NCBI GenBank assembly: GCA_024663395.1
Contig: JANFAH010000020.1
Location: forward strand, 372,001 to 436,000
Origin: Pisolithus tinctorius
Taxonomy: Eukaryota > Basidiomycota > Agaricomycetes > Boletales > Pisolithaceae
Length of the DNA stretch: 64,000 nucleotides
Reading direction: 5' to 3'
The translations under genes and the position numbers were made by a program. Below are positions 57,601 to 64,000 of the stretch, piece after piece (the first letter of the stretch is position 1; the number at the start of each line of letters is the position of its first letter). The notes beneath the pieces were generated by a model that worked only from the letters and a program-made list of their open reading frames with translations, had not been told where the DNA came from and did no database searches.

Positions 57601-59428
57601 TTGACTTGTTCTGTGATGTTTTGACTATCCTTGACTTGTTCATTGCCAATACTTACCAATCTTCTTTGCTTGCTTACTTTTCATTTCTCACTTACTCATC
57701 ATGATTACTCAGTCCTTACTCATTACTTACCAAGCATTTGTGCCTTGTTTGTCACAAGCTGTGCTCCCCCCACAGTATATAAACCCCCATGTACTTAGCT
57801 ACACCCCAGTGAACCAGAAGCCATTCACTCAGAAGTCAGTTCAGTGCACATCTCATTGTTGACAGTTGAGGCTCATTTGGAAGAGTCTATCTGTCTTCAT
57901 TCATATCATTGGTAGTTGAGGCTCCACAAAGGGGTCTATCTGCCTCCATTCTTTATCTGAAGCTTTATCTCTGCTTAGTCAGCAGGCTCACTTAGTCATC
58001 CCTCCACTCCTGCATAACTCGTCATTGACTTGTGCCAGGAGCACTCCACTTGAAGTCCCCCCCCACATTCAGGTTTTCCTGCACTCCAGGTTCCACAGAG
58101 GCAAACCACCAACACAAGAGACAAATTGTTGGACTTGTTTGGTTTATACCAGCTTTCCACACTTTGACTCACACCACCATAGACAAGGTGAGGGAGTATC
58201 CTAGAAGGGAAGCAAGTTCTTTGGCAAATGTTGAGGTGAACTGAGGACCTCTGTCAGATATGATTTTGTCATACAGCCCAAAGCAGGAGTAGACCTTTTT
58301 GAAAAACAGTGTTGTGATGTCAGCAGCAGAGGCAGTTTTCCTTGTGGGTGTTAAAACCACCCCCTTTGTAAGCCCATGGTCTACTATTACCAAATGGGAA
58401 TTGTAACCCTTGGAAAGGGGAAGGTTGGTGATCAGATCGCAAGAGATTTGTTGGAAGGGGCAGGTCGAGGTCAAGGGGATGGGTGTAAGGGGTGGAGTCA
58501 TTGGATGAGTGTTAACTTTATTCTGCTGGCATGTTGCACAGCCTTCAATGTATTTTCAGATGAAAGACACAAGTCCTGGCCACCAAAACTTGGAAGAGAC
58601 AAGTTGTTGGGTTTTCAAGACACTGGGGTGTCCTGCAGAGGGGTGGTCATGGTGGTTGGACATGACAGTCTGGTGGAGGGTGGGGTCATCAGGGATATAC
58701 ACCCGATCTTTATAGAGTAACATGCCATTGTCAAACCTCCAATCAGAGAGATGGGATTTGAAGGGGAGTGGCATGTTGACATTTTCTATGGCATGAAGTG
58801 CCATTTGGACAACAGGGTCTTTCATAGAGGAGGATGCGACCTTCTGGGTGAGGTTCATGTTGATGAGATTAATGAACAAGGTCTGTGGAAGGAGGGTGAC
58901 TCCTTTATTATCTTCATCATCATCATCAGGGATGTGGTCAGGTTGGTGGGAAAGTACATCAGGTGCAGCTAGCTCTTTGCCTGGTATGTGTTCAAGTTGC
59001 AGATCAAAGTCTGCAAGGTCGAGAAGCCAGTGAGCCTGGCAATGGTTTAGGTTCTGAGGTGCTTTAAAATAGGTCAGGTTTTTGTGATTGGTGAAGACCT
59101 TGACTGGGAACAGTGATCCATGGAGGTAATGTCACCAAGATTTCAAACCTCTAATGACACCTAGAAGTTCTCTGTCATAGATGTCATAGTTTCATTCAGT
59201 GGGGTTAAATGACTGGGAGATGAAGGCACAGGGTTGCCACTGGCCATTGGAATCTTCCTGGAGGAGAACTCCTCTGGTTGCATATTTGGATGCATTGGTG
59301 GTGATTGTGAGCAGGCAAGAGACATCAGGCATTTGAAGAGTTGGTTGTGCCATAAAGATCCTTTTCAGGAGCTCAAAGGTGTTTTGACATTTCTTTGACC
59401 ATTCCCAAGTAGTTGTCTTTTTGGTGAG
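54669..59428 (-). pseudogene. pol: Element 4 pol remnant (RH-IN-chromodomain-zinc knuckles)
   Basis: RNase H begins at the deletion junction (FELLKRIFMAQPTL near 59350). The integrase core SDRGPQFTSTFAKEL is near 58230, cut by the LTR-like insert. The chromodomain HAFLIKWKGYPLSKNSW is near 55820. The zinc-knuckle region follows (CYVCHHLRHIHINC, CPLCHTTHPGHTQAQC, about 54870-54930) and ends REPYRE-stop at 54669. The conserved Gly of the first knuckle has become Arg. Numerous stops and shifts are present. Confidence 0.87.
56455..58173 (+). mobile_element. LTR-like insert, copy in element 4
   Basis: Starts TGTCACACACC and ends TTTGACTCACA, colinear with the copy at 40040-41907 but about 150 bp shorter, in the same orientation. 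It carries the TATATAAA box at 57776-57783. It lies at a different point of the host element's integrase than the other copy, so the two were separate insertions. A clean target duplication is not visible here. Confidence 0.72.
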
Positions 59429-59429
59429 G

Positions 59430-60531
59430 AAGGACCAGTGACTCTTTCTTCATCATCACTTTCTTCAACTTCCACAATTTTGCAGATCTTCTTGACTTTC
59501 TTTTTGGGAGTCTTCCCTTTATCAGGACAGTCTCGAGAGAGGTGTCCCTTGTTTCCACAACCAAAGCATCTTCCTTCTTTGATGTGGTGGTCTCTTTCTT
59601 CTTTGGAGAGTCTCACTCCATCCACATCCATGGTGTTTGGATCTTTTTCTTCAGAGAGATTGTTCTTGGGGTACAACATTCTCTTTTCTTTCTTTCCCAA
59701 AAGCTCATTTATTTTTCTCCACTTGGTGTCAAACTTCTGGGCATGTTTGTACCAGTCACTGATAGTGGTGGGGGTCATTTCCATCATGTGGATGCAGTCT
59801 GTGATGAATGGTTTAAGTCCCTGAGAGAAGAACTCAATCAGGGTGACATCCTGGGTGATGGTGGAGTCTGCAGTGGTGGTACAGAAATCTGTGATGTACT
59901 GTTCCACAGATTCCTTCTGTTTAAGGGTGCGCAGTTTGGCTATTGCAACACCTGCAGAGTCAGGGGAAGTGAACAAGGCTTTAAAGTCTTTTATGAAATT
60001 GGCAAAGGTGCTGAAGCTTGGAGGTGTCTTTTCTAAAGATGTCTTCTGGAATGTTGCTGCCCAAGAGTGAGCAACTCCTTTCTTCATGTATGACAGGGCA
60101 TAAACAACCTTTTTGGTGTTGGTGTCATATACTTCTTCTTTAACCATGAGGTACATCTGGACTGAGAACAGCCAGCTCATGGCATTCTTTTGGTCACCAT
60201 CAAAATCAGATGGGGCACCAATTTTCAATTCAGCGGCTTTGATGGTGGTAATGCCAGTCATTGCCTTTGATGATGAACTGGACATTATATTCTGAGGTGG
60301 GGGCAGGGGTGTAGGAAGAGAAGTGGGGGGTACTGGTGGAATGGGAGTACCGAGTGTGGTGAGGGACTGAGTGAAGAGATTTGAGTGGATACCAGAGGTA
60401 AATCCTCTATCTGGTTGTTTGGGTTTGTTGGAGGAGGTGTCAGTGACAGTGCTCTCCTGTTCCTCATCAGATGATGATTCTTCTTGTGTGGGTCACAATG
60501 GTGCCCAATGTCAGTTGTTTCAGGGGTTCAT
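59430..60531 (-). pseudogene. gag: Element 4 gag
   Basis: The longest preserved gag part reads from 60285 to the junction (WLFSVQMYLMVKEEVYDTNT, FSQGLKPFITDCIHMM, knuckle CFGCGNKGHLSRDC, then KKVKKICKIVEVEESDDEER). The ATG at 60531 in a CACC context marks the likely family start, but TGA codons follow within a few residues. At GPSS it runs into RNase-H-coding DNA through the internal deletion. Confidence 0.85.
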
Positions 60532-60572
60532 GGTGGTGCACTAAACAGTGACTGATTTGGACAAAGGCTGGT

Positions 60573-60583
60573 AGACTTGAGCT
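60573..60583 (-). promoter_or_regulatory. Element 4 self-priming PBS
   Basis: Minus-strand AGCTCAAGTCT, 3 nt from the 5' LTR, identical to elements 2 and 3. Confidence 0.7.
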
Positions 60584-60585
60584 TT

Positions 60586-61035
60586 TGTTACACTCGACTG
60601 AAGTCAAGACATAGGGAGAGCTCAAATGTAGTCAATGGGTTTCTACTGAGCAATGGCTGCAGTAACCTTTGTTAACAATGAAGGATTTGGTCAACACCAG
60701 TAAGAGTGGTCCTGTTTAGGGACACAGAGGGTGAAGTTCTGAGGACAACTGCATATGATTGAGCAGCTCAAGTCTGGGGTTCCAGGACTTGAGCCAACAG
60801 GTTAAATACTACAAGGAAAATGGACCATGAGGTGTCTGCATGTAACGAGCCAACTATGCTATTGGTTGAACAATAACAACACATGTCCCAAGCATATAGT
60901 GAGTCAGTATTGCTAGTGGTGGAAATAGAGAGCTGTTGGATCAGAGAGAAGATGGCTCTAAAAGGAAAGACTGTTCAATGGATCAACACAAGGTAATCAT
61001 ACAGTGAAAAGAGAAAACAGGGGTGAAATGTACCA
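60586..61035 (-). repeat. Element 4 right (5') LTR
   Basis: 450 bp, TGTTACAC...TGTACCA. The last bases carry one A-to-C change from the family end TAACA. Confidence 0.9.
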
Positions 61036-61040
61036 CCTTG
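61036..61040. repeat. Target-site duplication of element 4, right
   Basis: CCTTG, identical to 54177-54181. Confidence 0.88.
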
Positions 61041-62600
61041 TTCTGTGTGCTGGGATTGAGGTCCAGAAGGCTGGAGGGCACAGAGGTTTTGATGGTCCTG
61101 ATAGCAGGAGAGGGTATCTCAAATGTTGATGTCAGTGGTTGGTTGGATACAAGGTCAGCAAGCTGAGTTCTTGACAGCCTATCAATGAGGCTACTTATGT
61201 GATTTTGTAATGAGTCCTTTGATGTCATGCTACTGCCAGGGAGGGGGTGTGGGAGTTGATGGTACAGTGTCTTTGCATGAGGCTTCTGGTGCTTCTTTGA
61301 TGGGCATAAGCAGGCCATCTTCTTGAAGTGAGAGATCCTGTAAAAGTGCAGCCACTAACTTGATTGGCATCATGGGCTCTACTGGAAGACTCCCTTGGAT
61401 GGAAGTCTCATTGCTTGGTGCCATCATGTCACTGGTGATGACATGAGGGTTGAAGGGCCAAACCCCTGTCTTCTGAAATGTGGTGAGAATGTTCTCACAT
61501 GTGAGAGTTTTCAAGTGTGCAGGTCTGTACACTGCCAGAAAGTTTTTTTTGCTGATGCTTTGACCTGTTGACTGCTCCCATTCATCCCTCGCATCACTCC
61601 AATTTTGCTTGAGCACAGAGAAGATCACAACATCTAGACCTTGATAGACATGTGTGCTGTGTGAGGGATAGCAAATTACAACAATCTTGTAAAGTCAGGC
61701 ATACTTGAGGAAACCTTGAGTGTAGTGTGAGTTATGTCCATCCACAAGCAGCAGATGGTATTTGCCTGCTGCTTTTTGTGAAGTCTGCTTGTCAAACTCC
61801 TCCATCCATGCAACCCCAATTTTGCTGTTTGTCCACCTTTTCTTTGAGTACCCAAGGTTAAGTTCTAAAGTAAGTATTCATAACATCCTCTTTAACCTGA
61901 ACCTCACAATGCATTTGCAGGATTGTCCTGCTTCCATTTGACATAATATCCTGAACCTTTGAAGATCACTGCAGGTGATGTTGCAGTTCCATCAGCACAT
62001 ATTGTCACAATGACAGTGATGTTCTCACAAGAGCCACCTCACTGCTGATACTGTGGACCTGTCTTCCAGGCTCCAATGACATATTCCCACTCTCCACCTG
62101 CAGGTTGGCAGCCCATTTCATCAACTCCATAGATATTGTGTTGTTCTATATCAAATTTCTCAAGGGTCTTGCTGAGCAAGGACCACCAGGCTTCATTTGT
62201 TGATGGATTGACTGCCTGTCCACATTTGGACTCAAGTGGGCATGAGCATGATACCTTGAGTTGTTCAGAGTGCCTTTCTACAAAACAGTGAGTCCAGTTG
62301 ATTCCAATGCCAGCTTCTGGAAACTCTGAACCAAGGTGGGCTTGACAAATTTTGTCAACATGGTTTTTGAGCTGGTGATGGCTCAATGGAAAGCCATGGT
62401 TGCCCATTTCCTGGATATAGTTGATGACAATGGCTGTCTCCTCTTCAGTGAGCCATGCATGCTGTTCTGCATTGGATACAGCTTTCCTTTTCCCACCAGA
62501 TGCAAGTCAGAGGAGAGTAGAATAGCTGAGGTGGATTGTTTTGCCTTTTTCATTGTATTATAGTTGCTTGAAGTCAGCACAGATCATATGAGCTCCACAT
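61036..62600 (-). pseudogene. Pogo/CENP-B-type DDE transposase, N-terminal and catalytic part
   Basis: Minus strand, in order: HAWLTEEETAIVINYIQEMG and NHGFPLSHHQLKNHVDKIC (CENP-B-type helix-turn-helix), GINWTHCFVERHS, KFDIEQHNIYGVDEMGCQPA (first catalytic region), HLLLVDGHNSHYTQGF (second Asp with NSH), CYPSHSTHVYQGLDVVIFSV, NWSDARDEWEQSTGQSISKK and FQKTGVWPFNPHVITSDMMA. It is a cut-and-paste transposase of the fungal pogo group. Stops and frame changes near 61640-62040 and CpG loss show it is dead. The frame SLLDLNPSTQNK at 61036 continues as VLLMATLWEAEEQ at 54181. Confidence 0.85.
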
Positions 62601-63660
62601 TGCCATAGAAAATGATTATTCTTCTGCTCTGCTTGGTATGCAACAACTGCATGAGCCATGAGACCATCATGTGCCTCTCTAGCAATCTGGCATTTTTTTG
62701 TGTTCGAAATTGCACATCCTGGCATTGATGAAGTTGGAGGATTGCTTAAGGGATGCTACAGCCTCATTGCTACCTTATGAATTACATTAACATGAGGATT
62801 AGGCATGGTCCTCAGAACCTGTAAACAAGCTCAGAAGGCTCTTGGGAACAAGCTTGTTGGAGGATGTTCTGCAATTTTTGGAGGTCAAAGTGTCCCTCAG
62901 CCACTTGGGAACTAAAAGAAATGCTTATTGTGCTTGATGAAGAGGTTCTATGTGCACTTGGTTGAGCCAGATGAAGAAGCAGGTCTGGAAATGTTTTCAG
63001 AAGCACCAGATTCTGCATTTGGTCACATCAGAAACAGCCTGACACTTTTTTTCTCAATCAAAGTACAGTTTTTTTTACATGGACTGAAAGCTGGTAAGTA
63101 GTAGAATGTTATGGAATACATTTGCAACATCTGTTGTTGTGATTTCGAGTGTTATGGCCAAAATGTTGCATTCATTGGTGGGGTTGCATTGGCATGTGAA
63201 TGACTGTATCTATGGAATATCCACACTACACTGGCTTCATAACTGGTTGTCAGGGTCCCTGGAATAAATTTAAATATTACTATACTTATAACTGATGGAA
63301 AAGGTTTATGGTGTATATTTCATATACTGGCAGTATCTCTCTAAAAAAAAGTATACACCTGATAGATTTTATGTTCTACTGTGTAGTGGTATCCAACCTC
63401 AAAATCATCTCCCTGCAACCAGGAGAATATGTAATGATAACAAATAGTACCATCAAGTCAGTTATGGCAATCTTGTCATCTCATTAGGTTCACACATCAC
63501 AGGTTGTCCATGAGTCTATACATCATTTAATTGAACTCTCCTCTGACATGCATCCTGGAAAACACAGTATGTGCAGTGAGGTTGTGTCAACACTGTCAGC
63601 CATGTCCCCCATGATCATCACAAATTTCTGATATCCTGCACTTCAGTCACCCCCCCCAGG
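62601..63660. other. Repeat-like DNA, no gene recognised
   Basis: CpG-poor, AT-rich, with short frames only. It probably includes the 5' leader and left end of the pogo element; TIRs were not identified. Confidence 0.4.
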
Positions 63661-63662
63661 GG

Positions 63663-63708
63663 ACCTATTAGGTTCATATATTCTTATAGATGTATCCACC
63701 TAATAGGT
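63663..63708. repeat. 11-bp inverted repeat
   Basis: ACCTATTAGGT (63663-63673) and its exact reverse complement ACCTAATAGGT (63698-63708) are separated by 24 bp. It could be a transposon end or a small foldback. Confidence 0.5.
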
Positions 63709-63864
63709 GTTGACCACCTGGGTATTCCCAGTGACTGCTGGAGATTCACCAGGCCCTGGAGATTTTCCAGAGCAAGGTGTCAGACATGGACTTTCTCCAG
63801 GATTATCACATCTATGACAGAGTGTCTGGGGTCCAAATGGGGCTTTCCCCAGTGGGTTAATAGA

Positions 63865-64000
63865 CCTGTTCTTTGGGCCTCCTGGGGGATTCTCCAGCCT
63901 AAATGGACCTGTTCCCAGTGCATCCTGGGGGATTCCCCAGTTTAAATGGACCTGTTCCCTGGACATCCTGGGGGAATCTTGAGCCTAAATAGACCTGTTC
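63865..64000. repeat. 43-bp minisatellite, runs off window
   Basis: Three units of exactly 43 bp (63865, 63908, 63951) start CCTGTTC and share ATCCTGGGGGA and CTAAATGGA/AGA blocks. A fourth begins at 63994. Weaker related units lie upstream from about 63720. Confidence 0.85.

Larger units (their letters stand above)
54182..61035 (-). mobile_element. Element 4: internally deleted chromovirus, same family as element 2
   Basis: Minus-strand element with two 450-bp LTRs and target duplication CCTTG, inserted into a pogo-type transposase. Gag is followed directly by RNase H: protease and RT are missing. A second copy of the LTR-like insert (56455-58173) interrupts integrase. CpG is strongly depleted. 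The outer end of the 5' LTR reads TACCA instead of TAACA. Confidence 0.93.

Noticed and set aside
1..64000. CRISPR arrays, rRNA, tRNA genes and bacterial-type operons
   Set aside because: None was recognised. The tandem repeats seen are two-unit duplications or a minisatellite, not spacer arrays. A tRNA scan could not be run and would be decisive.

Overview
The window looks like Basidiomycota, most likely an Agaricomycete. The evidence is host genes with many 45-70 bp GT...AG introns, several basidiomycete-type gene families (a 7-TM membrane family, a small YGF-type membrane protein, a large fungal MFS sugar transporter), and a typical mushroom-genome transposon load: Ty3/gypsy chromoviruses, a Tad1-like LINE, Plavaka and fungal pogo/CENP-B-type transposases. 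No bacterial operons, rRNA, CRISPR or convincing tRNA genes were seen.

Layout. 1-3900: right part of an apparently intact chromovirus (element 1, + strand) with its 3' LTR. 3901-17300: ordinary CpG-containing DNA with decayed or fragmentary host genes: an NRPS piece (part of C, complete A, decayed T), a small membrane protein gene, and an MFS transporter with two one-base frameshifts. 17581-17963: a MITE-like inverted repeat. 17986-24820: element 2 (- strand), a complete LTR-to-LTR chromovirus with several TGA stops. 24821-26967: LINE ORF1 and the first codons of its endonuclease, cut off where element 2 begins. 26970-29550: CpG-free repeat DNA. 29551-34830: a short CpG-containing gene island with a broken 7-TM gene, an antisense fragment of the same family, an ERG26-like fragment and an intact six-exon alpha/beta hydrolase. 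35132-36122: a non-autonomous TIR element flanked by TA. 36880-48372: a DUF6532-like gene split by element 3 (38124-46740), which is itself interrupted by a 1.87 kb LTR-like insert. 48580-51970: a decayed Plavaka transposase. 53603-62600: a pogo-type transposase split by element 4 (54182-61035), which holds a second copy of the LTR-like insert and lacks PR-RT. 63865-64000: a 43-bp minisatellite running off the edge.

Elements 2, 3 and 4 are one family. They share LTRs of about 450 bp, TGTTAY...TAACA ends, a polypurine tract, an 11-nt primer-binding site that matches the predicted start of their own transcript (Tf1/sushi-type self-priming), and an unusual region after the integrase chromodomain carrying two zinc knuckles. 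Element 2 keeps most CpGs, while elements 3 and 4 have almost none and show Arg-to-His/Cys changes, as expected from long-term cytosine methylation and deamination. Nesting, with 5-bp target duplications for elements 3 and 4, gives a relative age order: pogo and DUF6532 gene, then elements 4 and 3, then the LTR-like insert.

Limits: exon structures were worked out by eye from reading frame and splice consensus. Family names rest on recognised motifs, not on searches.
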